This document shows, in pieces, positions 1 to 7,763 of a stretch of 64,000 bases of DNA (positions within the stretch are counted from its first letter, which is position 1; every line of letters starts with the position of its first letter). The DNA lies in contig NZ_BCTL01000037.1 of the NCBI RefSeq assembly GCF_001571265.1, forward strand, positions 18,675 to 82,674, read 5' to 3'. Source of the DNA: Cedecea neteri NBRC 105707 = ATCC 33855. GTDB lineage: Bacteria; Pseudomonadota; Gammaproteobacteria; Enterobacterales; Enterobacteriaceae. A model generated the notes under the pieces. It saw only the letters and a list, made by a program, of their open reading frames with translations, had not been told where the DNA came from and did not search any database. The translations under genes were made by a program, and so were the position numbers.

Positions 1-366
1 CGCGGTGAAGCCGTTGGTGATAATGCCAAGTTTAGCCTTGCCCTTCAGCGCATTAAGCAGAGAAACAGCGCCTGGCAAAGGGGCGCATATTTCAGCCATT
101 GCGGATAAAAAGGCATCGTTAAGCTCTGCTGACGGCACATTAAGCCGTCCGGCCCAATCCTCAAAACGCCTGAGCTGCAGCTGCAGCGCGGTAATCGCGC
201 CGTTCTGGTAATCCACCCACAGCGGCTTGTTCACCGCCTGATATTCCTGGAAATCATCTGCGGTAAAGGTCACGCTGTAGTCGAGAAACATCCGCTGTAA
301 ACCGCCGAACGCGTCAAAAGTAAACAGCGTTTCGTCCGCATCAAATAAAATCCAGTCCCAGTTCAT
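1..366 (-). CDS. yjjG: Pyrimidine 5'-nucleotidase YjjG, N-terminal part
   Basis: HAD-superfamily phosphatase that dephosphorylates pyrimidine nucleoside monophosphates such as dUMP in the cytoplasm. The reading frame starts at the ATG at 366 (complement) with [15 protein letters not shown]9 and D11 form the HAD nucleophile motif DxD. The gene runs off the left edge of the window, so only about the first 122 codons are present. It lies 18 bp after rimI on the same strand, the rimI-yjjG order known from E. coli, which supports the name. Identification is by motif plus context; the missing C-terminal part could not be checked. Confidence 0.88.
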   Translation of the reverse strand, partial: MNWDWILFDADETLFTFDAFGGLQRMFLDYSVTFTADDFQEYQAVNKPLWVDYQNGAITALQLQLRRFEDWAGRLNVPSAELNDAFLSAMAEICAPLPGAVSLLNALKGKAKLGIITNGFTA

Positions 367-384
367 CCACACACCTTTTCAATA

Positions 385-828
385 TTAACCGAGGGGAAGC
401 GCCATCACGATTGCGTCTTCCCGACCTTCTTTTGCAGGATAATAGTTGCGACGCACCGTCGCTTCGTTAAAGCCCAGGCTTTCGTACAGCGTTCTTGCCG
501 CGACATTGGAGGCTCGCACCTCCAGCCACAGCGTAAAGACATCTCGCTTCTCAAGCGCCTGAATAAGATGCTCAAGCAGCGCTTTCCCAAGCCCCTGCCG
601 CTGATATGCCGGATCGACCGCGATGTTAAACAGCGTGGCTTCGTCGAGAATGACCTGCGTTACCGCAAAAGCGGCAAGCTTGCCGTCAACGTCCAGCCGT
701 AAATTGAAGTAGCGTTCGCCCTGATTGCTGGCAAACGTTTTTTCACTCCAGGGAAAAGCGTGACTGCGTAGCTCGATGGCGTACGCCGCCGCAATGTCAT
801 TCGGCGTCAGGGAAGAAATCGTGTTCAT
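385..828 (-). CDS. rimI: Ribosomal protein S18 N-acetyltransferase RimI
   Basis: GNAT-family enzyme that acetylates the N-terminal alanine of ribosomal protein S18. The 147-residue product from the ATG at 828 begins MNTISSLTPND and follows the E. coli protein (148 residues) nearly throughout, including the acetyl-CoA loop with QRQGLGKALL near residues 75-85 and the C-terminal NYYPAKEGREDA. A longer upstream extension of the frame is possible but has no family counterpart, so the ATG at 828 is chosen. The gene starts inside the 3' end of holD (32 bp overlap) on the same strand, so the two are probably translationally coupled. Confidence 0.95.
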   Translation of the reverse strand: MNTISSLTPNDIAAAYAIELRSHAFPWSEKTFASNQGERYFNLRLDVDGKLAAFAVTQVILDEATLFNIAVDPAYQRQGLGKALLEHLIQALEKRDVFTLWLEVRASNVAARTLYESLGFNEATVRRNYYPAKEGREDAIVMALPLG

Positions 829-1216
829 GTTCGCAAATTTGTTGCCACAGCGCCTGTCGCGCGTTGCCATTGTGATAAAGCTCGTCAAGCACGGGGGAAG
901 TCAGCTGCGCGCCGTCCAGCGTTAGCGGCTGCTCCACGCCCAGACGCCAGCTATTGCAGCGGCTATCGGGCGGCATCATCGCAACGCGCTCTGGGGTCAG
1001 CTGCATCACTTGCTCAGGGCTTAACGCCATGCTGCGTAAAATGTCCTTCACCAGCGGATCGTTCAGCGCCGGTAGCGCCTCGGCGACCATCACCAAACGC
1101 ACGCCAGCGGGCAAAGAAACCGCAATTTCCCCCTGTAACGCCGTCGGACGGCGCAGCACCCACTGGGTAATACCCAGCTGCTGTAACTGCCAGTCGCGTC
1201 GGGAAGGGGAAGTCAT
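797..1216 (-). CDS. holD: DNA polymerase III psi subunit HolD
   Basis: Psi subunit of the DNA polymerase III clamp-loader complex; it links the chi subunit to the tau/gamma subunits. The 139-residue protein starts with MTSPSRRDWQLQQLG and ends HDFFPDAE; the N-terminal chi-contact region and the CNSWRLG stretch near residue 90 match the E. coli protein, with two extra residues after MTS. It overlaps the start of rimI by 32 bp and is divergent from rsmC, with about 107 bp between the two start codons that must hold both promoters. Confidence 0.95.
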   Translation of the reverse strand: MTSPSRRDWQLQQLGITQWVLRRPTALQGEIAVSLPAGVRLVMVAEALPALNDPLVKDILRSMALSPEQVMQLTPERVAMMPPDSRCNSWRLGVEQPLTLDGAQLTSPVLDELYHNGNARQALWQQICEHEHDFFPDAE

Positions 1217-1323
1217 AGCGAAACCTGTCGAGAGCGTAATTAGGGCGGCAAATATAGCAAATTCATCGAATCCACGCCATTAAAGCTCTATAATCCACGC
1301 TCTGATTTTCCAGGAGCAATTTG

Positions 1324-2355
1324 ATGAGTGCGTTTACCCCGGCGAGTGAAGTACTGCTGCGCCACAGCGATGATTTTACCGAGAGCCGTGTGTTGTTTGC
1401 CGGTGACATGCAAGACGACCTGCCGGCACGTTTCGATACCGCCGCCAGCCGCGCCCACACCCAGCAATTCCACCACTGGCAGGTATTAAGCGCGCAGATG
1501 GGTGAGAACGCACGATACGGCCTGGTAGCCGGTGCGGATGACGTTGCCGACAGCAATACGCTTATCTACTACTGGCCGAAAAACAAGCCGGAAGCCCAGT
1601 TCCAGCTGATGAACATTCTGTCGCTGATGCCGGTTGGCACCGATGTTTTTGTCGTCGGCGAAAACCGCTCTGGCGTGCGTAGCGCAGAGCAAATTCTGGC
1701 TGAAGTTTGCCCGCTGACGAAAATCGACAGCGCGCGCCGCTGCGGTCTGTACCACGGTCGTCTTGAACAGCAACCAGCGTTTGATGAAAACAGCTGGTGG
1801 GGCGAATATCCACATGAAGAGATGACGGTGAAAACCCTGCCGGGCGTCTTCAGCCGTGACGGCCTGGATACCGGCAGCAAGCTGCTGCTGTCCACATTGA
1901 CACCGCACACCAAAGGCAAAGTGCTGGACGTAGGTTGCGGCGCGGGCGTGCTGGCCATCACCCTCGCCAGCCATTCGCCAAAAGTTCGCCTTACGCTGAG
2001 CGACGTTAGCGCGCCAGCGGTGGCCGCCAGCCGTGCAACGCTTGCGGCTAACGGCATTGAAGGCGAAGTCATCGCCAGTAACGTTTACTCGGAGATCAAC
2101 GGTCGTTTCGACATGATTATCTCCAACCCGCCGTTCCACGATGGGATGCAAACCAGCCTTGATGCAGCGCACCAGCTTATTCGCGGTGCAGCACGCCATC
2201 TGAACATGGGCGGCGAGCTGCGCATTGTGGCGAACGCCTTCCTTGCCTACCCGAATGTGCTGGACGAAGTGTTTGGCAGCCATGAAGTTATTGCCCAAAC
2301 CGGCCGCTTCAAGGTCTACCGTGCCGTTCTGACCCGCGCGGGCAAAAAGCGCTAA
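1324..2355 (+). CDS. rsmC: 16S rRNA (guanine1207-N2)-methyltransferase RsmC
   Basis: SAM-dependent methyltransferase that modifies G1207 of 16S rRNA in the assembled 30S subunit. The product is 343 residues, the same as in E. coli, with a degenerate N-terminal methyltransferase-like domain (about 1-170) and a C-terminal catalytic domain containing the SAM motif [11 protein letters not shown] (near 199-209) and the N6/N2-type catalytic NPPF (near 268-271). A TTG lies directly upstream in frame, but the ATG at 1324 is preceded by CAGGAG and gives the family N-terminus [10 protein letters not shown]. Divergent from holD, upstream of the tRNA-Leu cluster. Confidence 0.97.
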   Translation: MSAFTPASEVLLRHSDDFTESRVLFAGDMQDDLPARFDTAASRAHTQQFHHWQVLSAQMGENARYGLVAGADDVADSNTLIYYWPKNKPEAQFQLMNILSLMPVGTDVFVVGENRSGVRSAEQILAEVCPLTKIDSARRCGLYHGRLEQQPAFDENSWWGEYPHEEMTVKTLPGVFSRDGLDTGSKLLLSTLTPHTKGKVLDVGCGAGVLAITLASHSPKVRLTLSDVSAPAVAASRATLAANGIEGEVIASNVYSEINGRFDMIISNPPFHDGMQTSLDAAHQLIRGAARHLNMGGELRIVANAFLAYPNVLDEVFGSHEVIAQTGRFKVYRAVLTRAGKKR

Positions 2356-2367
2356 ACACGCTTCGGT

Positions 2368-2397
2368 GCCGCTTTTTGCATCAGTCAGAAAAGCGGC
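2368..2397 (+). terminator. Possible rsmC terminator hairpin
   Basis: GCCGCTTTT at 2368-2376 and AAAAGCGGC at 2389-2397 are perfect inverted repeats with a 12-nt loop, just after the rsmC stop. There is no clear U-tract after the stem on the plus strand, so termination is only suggested. Confidence 0.4.
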
Positions 2398-2410
2398 ATC
2401 AAATTAAGTG

Positions 2411-2438
2411 TTGACGAAGCTCAGAAAACATCTAGAAT
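2411..2438 (+). promoter_or_regulatory. Promoter of the tRNA-Leu cluster
   Basis: TTGACG (2411-2416) and TAGAAT (2433-2438) with a 16-bp spacer form a good sigma-70 promoter. The GC-rich stretch GCGCCTCC directly after the -10 box is a stringent-type discriminator, as expected for stable RNA operons. It lies about 40 bp upstream of the first tRNA. Confidence 0.8.
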
Positions 2439-2476
2439 GCGCCTCCGTGGTTGTGATACTTCGGTATTACAGGTAT

Positions 2477-2563
2477 GCGAAGGTGGCGGAATTGGTAGAC
2501 GCGCTAGCTTCAGGTGTTAGTGTTCTTACGGACGTGAGGGTTCAAGTCCCTCTCTTCGCACCA
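2477..2563 (+). tRNA. leuQ/P/V-type: tRNA-Leu (CAG), copy 1
   Basis: An 87-nt class II tRNA with encoded CCA. The anticodon loop gives CAG, reading CTG codons. The acceptor GCGAAGG pairs with the 3' strand before CGCACCA, and the T arm is GAGGG-TTCAAGT-CCCTC. The long variable arm reads TGTTCTTACGGACG, with a G-U pair where copy 3 has G-C. It matches the E. coli leuQPV cluster, which also lies near rsmC. Confidence 0.97.
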
Positions 2564-2594
2564 ACACAACCACGAAAGATATCGTTCGCACTGC

Positions 2595-2681
2595 GCGAAG
2601 GTGGCGGAATTGGTAGACGCGCTAGCTTCAGGTGTTAGTGTTCTTACGGACGTGAGGGTTCAAGTCCCTCTCTTCGCACCA
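2595..2681 (+). tRNA. leuQ/P/V-type: tRNA-Leu (CAG), copy 2
   Basis: Identical in sequence to copy 1, 31 bp downstream, and co-transcribed from the same promoter. Anticodon CAG, long variable arm, encoded CCA. Confidence 0.97.
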
Positions 2682-2728
2682 ATGCGAAGGCGATATCAAA
2701 ACTCTTCAGGTGCAAGCCTGAAAACTGT

Positions 2729-2815
2729 GCGAAGGTGGCGGAATTGGTAGACGCGCTAGCTTCAGGTGTTAGTGTCCTTACGGACGTGAGGGTTCAAGTC
2801 CCTCTCTTCGCACCA
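2729..2815 (+). tRNA. leuQ/P/V-type: tRNA-Leu (CAG), copy 3
   Basis: Differs from copies 1 and 2 by one base in the variable arm (TGTCC instead of TGTTC), which turns a wobble pair into a Watson-Crick pair. The 47-bp spacer before it carries a small hairpin (TTCAGG/CCTGAA around 2705-2722), probably a processing structure. Confidence 0.97.
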
Positions 2816-2841
2816 CTTCTTACGAAGTGCCCCTCTTTTTT
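2814..2841 (+). terminator. Terminator of the tRNA-Leu operon
   Basis: CACTTC (2814-2819), loop TTAC, GAAGTG (2824-2829), followed by a run of T at 2835-2841. The stem starts in the CCA end of the third tRNA, a compact arrangement often seen after tRNA operons. Confidence 0.75.
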
Positions 2842-2854
2842 CTCCCCCTATTGT

Positions 2855-3094
2855 TTATCTCATCGTTCCCAAATTCATCACAATCAGCAGCAATCCGCTG
2901 GCAAATGCTACGCACGATGGCAGCAAAACAAAGTGTCTCAAGGTCTTGTGGTACAGCATTAATGCCGTTGCCAACAGCCCTATAACCACCAGCACGCGCC
3001 ACTGGCTGAAACTGAGATCCAGACAGGCAAGCAGCGCCACGGCAAGCCCCGCCACCATTACACTCCAGCCACCTTCGAGTCGTCGTTGCAGCAT
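2855..3094 (-). CDS. yjjZ: Small inner-membrane protein YjjZ (DUF1435)
   Basis: A 79-residue, very hydrophobic protein with about three predicted membrane segments (roughly 12-28, 33-47, 56-74). Length, position between the tRNA-Leu cluster and fhuF, and the sequence fit the DUF1435 protein YjjZ of enterobacteria, whose function is not known. The Fur-like box at 3112-3130, 17 bp upstream of the ATG, predicts that it is made under iron limitation. Confidence 0.75.
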   Translation of the reverse strand: MLQRRLEGGWSVMVAGLAVALLACLDLSFSQWRVLVVIGLLATALMLYHKTLRHFVLLPSCVAFASGLLLIVMNLGTMR

Positions 3095-3111
3095 CTTCGC
3101 GCCCCAATCAT

Positions 3112-3130
3112 GATAATGATAACCAATATC
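3112..3130 (-). promoter_or_regulatory. Fur box upstream of yjjZ
   Basis: GATAATGATAACCAATATC matches 17 of 19 positions of the consensus Fur box GATAATGATAATCATTATC. It sits directly upstream of yjjZ, so iron-loaded Fur should repress this gene. Confidence 0.8.
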
Positions 3131-3360
3131 ATATGATAAAATTTCTCAATTGTCAGCGTGAAAACGTGCGAGAACTATCGCTGAAATAGCCAGGGTTGAC
3201 GCGTCATTTAATGACAGATTTTCAGTAAGGTGATAGATTGAGCGCCGGCTTTAGTTAGCCTTATAAAAATTCCAATAGTTGCCAGAAAAGCCGATCGCTC
3301 GCTTTTCATTGATACGACACACACAACACCTGACGCGTTTACCCAAGACACAATCGTTCT

Positions 3361-4425
3361 ATGACAGCCCAAACCTGGCGAGCCTTACTCAAAGCAAAGC
3401 AGCTGCTTTCTTTACGTTTATTTTTGCTGCTCAATGCCCTGGCAGCCGCTTTTTCGATGTTCTTTCCGCTCCATTCGGCAGTGCGCATAACGCCGCCCGT
3501 TATCGCCATTCTGCTCATCAGCCTGGCGCTGCTTGGCTGGCAGATGATGAACAAAAAGCTATTGATTAACCTGAATTTTGTCTCTTTATTTCTCGGGTTA
3601 TTATGGGCGATACATATTTTCATTAAAAATGCGGCTATCGGGGATCTGGACACCTCATTTCTGGTGATTAGCCTGATGTCGGTGCTTTTTATTGGCGCCA
3701 TTTCATTTATTAATAATATTGTGCCTTTCCTGCTGCACTGCCTGCCCGCTGCGCTTGTCGTACTTTGTCTGGGCAACGTTGATCAGTGGCTGCGGGTGAT
3801 TTATTCCATTGCTCTGCCCGCTATCGGGATCGCTATTCAGCATATTATTCAGAAACGTAATGACCGATTCACCCAGCGTCTGATGAATAAGCTGCTCGAA
3901 GAAAAAGAAACGCTGACCGATCTCAGCATGCTCGATCCTTTAACCGGCCTTTACAACCGCCGCGGCTTTCAAAACCGCCTGGAGCACATTCAGGCATCCG
4001 GTCACGGCAGCCATTACGTTCTGCTGCTGGACATCGACTACTTCAAGTCCTACAACGACCACTACGGCCATGCGATGGGCGATCAGGCGCTGATCCGCGT
4101 CTCAGCCGCGATTCGCGATGCCGTGCGTTCAAGGGATATCGTCACGCGCTACGGCGGGGAAGAGTTCATGATTATGCTCACCAACATCGACGCTGAGCGT
4201 GCGATGCAGTCGGCCGAAAGGATCCGCCAGCGCGTTTTCGATCTGGATATTCCGCATATGTTTAATAACCAGGTCGCCACCAACGTTACCGTCAGTATCG
4301 GGCTCGCACCGTTCATCGAAGGCAGCATAGACGATGCCCTGAGCCTCGCGGATAAAGCGCTTTACCAGGCAAAAAACCGCGGGCGAAACAGCATTCTGAC
4401 CACCGAAATGGCCACGGTGAGTTAG
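3361..4425 (+). CDS. Membrane-anchored diguanylate cyclase (GGDEF)
   Basis: Makes cyclic-di-GMP from two GTP at the inner membrane. Residues about 15-160 are hydrophobic and hold five to six membrane helices of no named sensor type that I recognise; a linker leads to a GGDEF domain (about 188-345). The active-site signature is GGEEF at 265-269, and an RxxD inhibitory site (RSRD, 256-259) lies five residues before it, so product inhibition is expected. DxLTGLYNRR (near 192-201) is the conserved domain start. It lies alone between yjjZ and fhuF with no Fur box of its own. The membrane part could sense a small ligand; this is inference. Confidence 0.9.
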   Translation: MTAQTWRALLKAKQLLSLRLFLLLNALAAAFSMFFPLHSAVRITPPVIAILLISLALLGWQMMNKKLLINLNFVSLFLGLLWAIHIFIKNAAIGDLDTSFLVISLMSVLFIGAISFINNIVPFLLHCLPAALVVLCLGNVDQWLRVIYSIALPAIGIAIQHIIQKRNDRFTQRLMNKLLEEKETLTDLSMLDPLTGLYNRRGFQNRLEHIQASGHGSHYVLLLDIDYFKSYNDHYGHAMGDQALIRVSAAIRDAVRSRDIVTRYGGEEFMIMLTNIDAERAMQSAERIRQRVFDLDIPHMFNNQVATNVTVSIGLAPFIEGSIDDALSLADKALYQAKNRGRNSILTTEMATVS

Positions 4426-4455
4426 CGTTGCGATAAACGCGCCAGATCGCAAAAG

Positions 4456-4478
4456 CCGCCATCAATCCGCAATGGCGG
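4456..4478 (+). terminator. Hairpin after the cyclase gene
   Basis: CCGCCAT (4456-4462) and ATGGCGG (4472-4478) pair perfectly with a 9-nt loop, 30 bp after the diguanylate cyclase stop. No U-tract follows, so it is a weak terminator candidate. Confidence 0.35.
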
Positions 4479-4518
4479 TGAAATCATCTTGCCAGAGAGA
4501 GTCCGCATAGTTAGGATT

Positions 4519-4537
4519 GATAATAATTATCATTTCG
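4519..4537 (+). promoter_or_regulatory. Fur box upstream of fhuF
   Basis: GATAATAATTATCATTTCG, with the palindromic core GATAATAATTATC, lies 20 bp before the fhuF ATG. fhuF is a classic Fur-repressed gene in E. coli, so the site and the gene support each other. Confidence 0.78.
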
Positions 4538-4556
4538 ATTACTTCCTGACGAGAGT

Positions 4557-5348
4557 ATGGCGCTTCAATCCCTCCAGCTCAGCGATAACAGCGGCTGCTT
4601 TGTTCTTCCCTGGTCCCCAACGGCAAGTCCGCTGGCAGATTCGCTGCGGGAGTATTTTGCCGCGCACCGCCCATACTTTAACGACACCATAAAACTAAAC
4701 GAACCAGCTCCCGCCGTAGCAATGACGCTCAGCGAGTGGCAGCGCCCCGCCACGCTAACCTCTTTGATGGCGGCCTACGGCGACCATATTTATCGTAACC
4801 AACCTCAGCTTTCCCGCGAGAACAAACCGCTGAAGTCCCTGTGGGCGCAGTGGTATATCGGCCTGTTAGTGCCGCCGATGATGATGGCGCTGCTAACTCA
4901 GCCTAAAGCGCTGAACATTGCTCCTCAGCATCTGCGAGTGGAGTTCCATGAAACGGGCCGGGCTAAATGCTTCTGGATTGACGTGGCTGAAGATTGCCAG
5001 GCAAGCAAACTGCCGCTCCACCTGCGGCTGGAGCAGTTTATCGTCGACGGTTTGATGCCCGTTGTGGCGGCGCTGGAAGCCAGCGAAGAGATCAATGCCC
5101 GGCTTATCTGGAGCAACACCGGTTACCTGGTGAACTGGTTCTTCGGCGAGCTGAAACCGCTGCTGGATGAGCATAGCCTGGCGACGCTGGTGCATGCCTG
5201 CTTCTTTGAAAAGCAGCTCTCATGTGGCAGAGAAAATCCGCTTTACCGCACCGTGATCCCACGTGATGGCGTTTTGGTACGCCGCACCTGCTGCCAGCGC
5301 TACAAGCTGCCCGACGTCCAACGCTGCGGCGACTGTACTCTCAAATAG
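4557..5348 (+). CDS. fhuF: Ferric-siderophore iron reductase FhuF
   Basis: Cytoplasmic [2Fe-2S] protein that reduces ferric iron in hydroxamate siderophores to release it. The 263-residue product matches E. coli FhuF in length and in the middle block (DHIYRNQP, RENKPL, SLWAQWYIGL). The C-terminal cluster ligands form the unusual CC-x10-C-x2-C motif: C245, C246, C257 and C260. A Fur box precedes the gene. It ends before a hairpin terminator shared with the convergent PTS gene. Confidence 0.97.
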   Translation: MALQSLQLSDNSGCFVLPWSPTASPLADSLREYFAAHRPYFNDTIKLNEPAPAVAMTLSEWQRPATLTSLMAAYGDHIYRNQPQLSRENKPLKSLWAQWYIGLLVPPMMMALLTQPKALNIAPQHLRVEFHETGRAKCFWIDVAEDCQASKLPLHLRLEQFIVDGLMPVVAALEASEEINARLIWSNTGYLVNWFFGELKPLLDEHSLATLVHACFFEKQLSCGRENPLYRTVIPRDGVLVRRTCCQRYKLPDVQRCGDCTLK

Positions 5349-5350
5349 CA

Positions 5351-5372
5351 AACGGCGGGTTTCCCCGCCGTT
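5351..5372. terminator. Shared terminator, fhuF / PTS IIC
   Basis: AACGGCGGG and CCCCGCCGTT form a strong stem with a TTT loop between two convergent genes; T-rich sequence follows on the plus strand. Confidence 0.75.
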
Positions 5373-5390
5373 CTTCATTTAGCTAAACCA

Positions 5391-6737
5391 TTAAGCCAGC
5401 TGCTGACTCCCTTCCTCGCTCGCTCTCTGTGCTTCTTCTTTCTCCTGCTCCAGCAGCTGCTTCTCGTACACTTTGAAGAACGGGAAGTAGATGATGGACG
5501 AAACGCAGGCCAGCAGAATCACCAGAATCGCCGCACGGAAGTCCCAACCCAGCGCCCAGGCAGCACCGATTGGCGCAGGCGCGGTCCAGGGCACAACGGA
5601 AATCACGCGGCCAATCAGATCCAGCTTCATCGCACCCCAGGCCAGCACGGCGTTAACCATAGGCGCCAGCAGGAACGGAATGAAGAACACCGGGTTCATC
5701 ACAATTGGCGTACCGAAGATCACCGGCTCGTTAATGTTAAAGCAGGTTGGCACAATGCTCAGGCGACCAATAGAACGCAAGTGGGCAGATTTACTGCGCA
5801 GATAGCAGATAACCAGCCCCATTGTCGCCCCGGAACCGCCGACCACGATGAAGAAGGTCCAGAACGCTTCCATAAAGATATGCGGCAGCGGTGCGCCGGC
5901 CGCCAGCGCGCCCTGGTTCAGGCCCAGATTGGTCAGCCAGAACATCTGCAGCATCCCGGAAACAATTGCTGCCCCGTGAATACCCGCAAACCACAGCAGG
6001 TGAGCAATCAATACGGCTAGCAGAATCGCTGGCAGAGAATCCGCGGCGGACACCAGCGGTTTGAACAGCGCCATAATGGCCTGCGGGATCAGCATATCGA
6101 ACTGAGACTGAATAAACAGACTCAGCGGATACAGCGTCAGCACCACAACCAGCACCGGGATCAGCAGGTCAAAGGAGTTTTTGATCATCGGCGGCACCTG
6201 GTCCGGCAGCTTGATGCCGATGTTGTGTGCCTTCAGGAAACGCATCATCTCTACGCAATAAATCGCCACCAGAATCGCAGTGAAGATCCCGGTGCCGCCC
6301 AGGCTGTCCACCGGCAGCGTGCCTTTGGTTTTCGGGGCAGCAACGACCAGGAAAGCCATCAACGACAGCATCGCGCACATGAAAGGATCAAGCCCGTGCG
6401 ATTTGACGTAATGTTTGCCGAGGTTGTAGGCGATGGCCGCGCAAATGTAGATAGACATGATGCCCATCGTCATATCGAACGGCGTTAAAATTTGCCCCTC
6501 AAACTGCTTCGCCAGGTCGAGCCAGGCCCGAGCAAAACCCCAGGTGGTGGTTGGCGAAAACGGCGGATAAGCAAAGACCAGCAGGAACGAACCAACAATC
6601 ATGAACGGCATCGCAGAGATAAAGCCGTCGCGAATAGCCATGACGTGGCGCTGTGAAGAAATACGGCCAGCAATCGGGCTAACGTAGTTTTCAACAAAAC
6701 GAAAAATTAAATTAAATGCAGCATGGTTGGAAGACAT
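5391..6737 (-). CDS. PTS system EIIC, lactose/cellobiose family
   Basis: Membrane channel of a phosphotransferase system of the Lac (cellobiose/chitobiose) family. The 448-residue protein has about ten hydrophobic segments and the family signatures AGIHGAAIVSG (near 262-272) and FNINEPVIFGTPIV (near 341-354), the latter forming part of the sugar site. The polar tail (about 420-448) is rich in Glu, Lys and Gln. It follows its IIB gene by 13 bp on the same strand. No IIA gene is next to it, and no glycosidase, so the sugar cannot be named; a beta-glucoside or N,N'-diacetylchitobiose-type sugar is the family expectation. Confidence 0.88.
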   Translation of the reverse strand: MSSNHAAFNLIFRFVENYVSPIAGRISSQRHVMAIRDGFISAMPFMIVGSFLLVFAYPPFSPTTTWGFARAWLDLAKQFEGQILTPFDMTMGIMSIYICAAIAYNLGKHYVKSHGLDPFMCAMLSLMAFLVVAAPKTKGTLPVDSLGGTGIFTAILVAIYCVEMMRFLKAHNIGIKLPDQVPPMIKNSFDLLIPVLVVVLTLYPLSLFIQSQFDMLIPQAIMALFKPLVSAADSLPAILLAVLIAHLLWFAGIHGAAIVSGMLQMFWLTNLGLNQGALAAGAPLPHIFMEAFWTFFIVVGGSGATMGLVICYLRSKSAHLRSIGRLSIVPTCFNINEPVIFGTPIVMNPVFFIPFLLAPMVNAVLAWGAMKLDLIGRVISVVPWTAPAPIGAAWALGWDFRAAILVILLACVSSIIYFPFFKVYEKQLLEQEKEEAQRASEEGSQQLA

Positions 6738-6750
6738 ATTGGCTCTCCTG

Positions 6751-7056
6751 TCAGGCTATCAACGCGAGTGCGTCGGCGAGAATTCTGTCGCCGCGCATCA
6801 TTCCGTAATCCATAGAGTTAATGACCGTGACCGGGATCCGTTTGGGCGCGGCCTGAGCCTTAAAATCTTCCAGACGGTATTTGATCTGCGGACCGAGTAA
6901 ACAGCAATCAAATTCAGGCATAACATCCGTGAACTCTTCGATACCCACCGCCTTGATCTCAACCTCAATCTGTTGAGCCTGGGCGGCCTGTTTCATCCTG
7001 TTCACGACCATACTGGTAGACATACCAGCGGCACAGCATAAAAGGATACGTTTCAT
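6751..7056 (-). CDS. PTS system EIIB, lactose/cellobiose family
   Basis: Soluble phosphocarrier of 101 residues that takes phosphate from IIA and passes it to the sugar. The P-loop-like motif CCAAGMSTSMV places the phosphorylated cysteine at C8, aligned with C10 of E. coli ChbB. It is the first gene of a two-gene unit with the IIC gene downstream. Tandem LacI-type operator sequences lie about 70-100 bp upstream. The cognate IIA must be encoded elsewhere or be shared. Confidence 0.9.
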   Translation of the reverse strand: MKRILLCCAAGMSTSMVVNRMKQAAQAQQIEVEIKAVGIEEFTDVMPEFDCCLLGPQIKYRLEDFKAQAAPKRIPVTVINSMDYGMMRGDRILADALALIA

Positions 7057-7126
7057 AGACGACTCTTATTATTAGGTACAGGGGGTGGTTACAGGGTTCA
7101 GTATTCCTCGCGGAATTTATTACTGC

Positions 7127-7147
7127 AACCGGTTACCGCAACCGGTT
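7127..7147 (-). promoter_or_regulatory. Tandem AACCGGTT operators before the PTS IIB-IIC unit
   Basis: Two perfect AACCGGTT palindromes (7127-7134 and 7140-7147), each preceded by GC, lie 13 bp apart in the promoter region of the PTS genes. The form fits a LacI/GalR-family operator half-site pair. No LacI-family gene is in the window, so the regulator would act from elsewhere. Confidence 0.6.
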
Positions 7148-7267
7148 TCAGTGATTGTGAAGGAGATCCAGAAATTTCTGACAAGGCGGGTATGAGATAA
7201 GTATAAGCGGTTTACAGAAAGCACAAGCTTATGCGAAATTATTTGCCACCTGGATCAGGAGAAAATC

Positions 7268-7726
7268 ATGAGTTTGCAGTCCGTGCGGCAATTCTTCGCC
7301 GACCATGCCCCCGATATAGATATCATCGAGCTAAACCAAAGCACCGCTACCGTCGCGCTTGCCGCTGCCGCCCACAATGTGGCGCCCGGGCAAATTGCCA
7401 AAACGCTCTCATTAAAAGTCAAAAACGACATTATTCTGATCGTCGCGAAGGGCGATGCTCGTCTTGATAATAAGAAACTTAAAGAAGCATTTGGCGCCAA
7501 AGCGCGCATGCTCAGCAGCGATGAAGTGGTGAACTGGACCGGGCATCCGGTGGGGGGCGTTTGCCCTTTCGGCCTGGAAAACCCGCTGGCGGTGTTCTGC
7601 GACATTTCACTGCGCCAGTACGATGAAGTGCTGCCCGCCGCAGGGGCCATCCACAGCGCCGTCCGCATTTCACCTGAACGTATGGCCGAACTCACCCACG
7701 CCAAATGGGTGGACGTTTGTCAGTAA
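7268..7726 (+). CDS. YbaK/EbsC-type aminoacyl-tRNA deacylase
   Basis: A 152-residue protein of the YbaK/ProX family, which hydrolyses mischarged aminoacyl-tRNAs in trans. Conserved features include the Lys in IAKTLSLK (near 43-50), the central VAKGDARLDNKKL (near 59-71) and the loop GHPVGGVCPFGL (near 92-103), which lines the active site in this family. It is shorter than YeaK and not clearly YbaK itself, so no symbol is given. Start ATG at 7268 with GGAGAAAATC upstream. Single gene, divergent from the PTS unit. Confidence 0.8.
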   Translation: MSLQSVRQFFADHAPDIDIIELNQSTATVALAAAAHNVAPGQIAKTLSLKVKNDIILIVAKGDARLDNKKLKEAFGAKARMLSSDEVVNWTGHPVGGVCPFGLENPLAVFCDISLRQYDEVLPAAGAIHSAVRISPERMAELTHAKWVDVCQ

Positions 7727-7763
7727 GTTTGCTGCAGCCGGAGGCAACAGACTTTCGGCTGAG

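Noticed and set aside
1486..2298. Minus-strand reading frame of 270 codons opposite rsmC
   Set aside because: Antisense shadow of rsmC; composition rich in His, Arg and Gln as usual for such frames.
2408..2962. Two overlapping reading frames through the tRNA-Leu genes (products with MAELVDALASGVSVLTDVRV)
   Set aside because: They are translations of tRNA genes; the repeated peptide comes from the repeated tRNA sequence.
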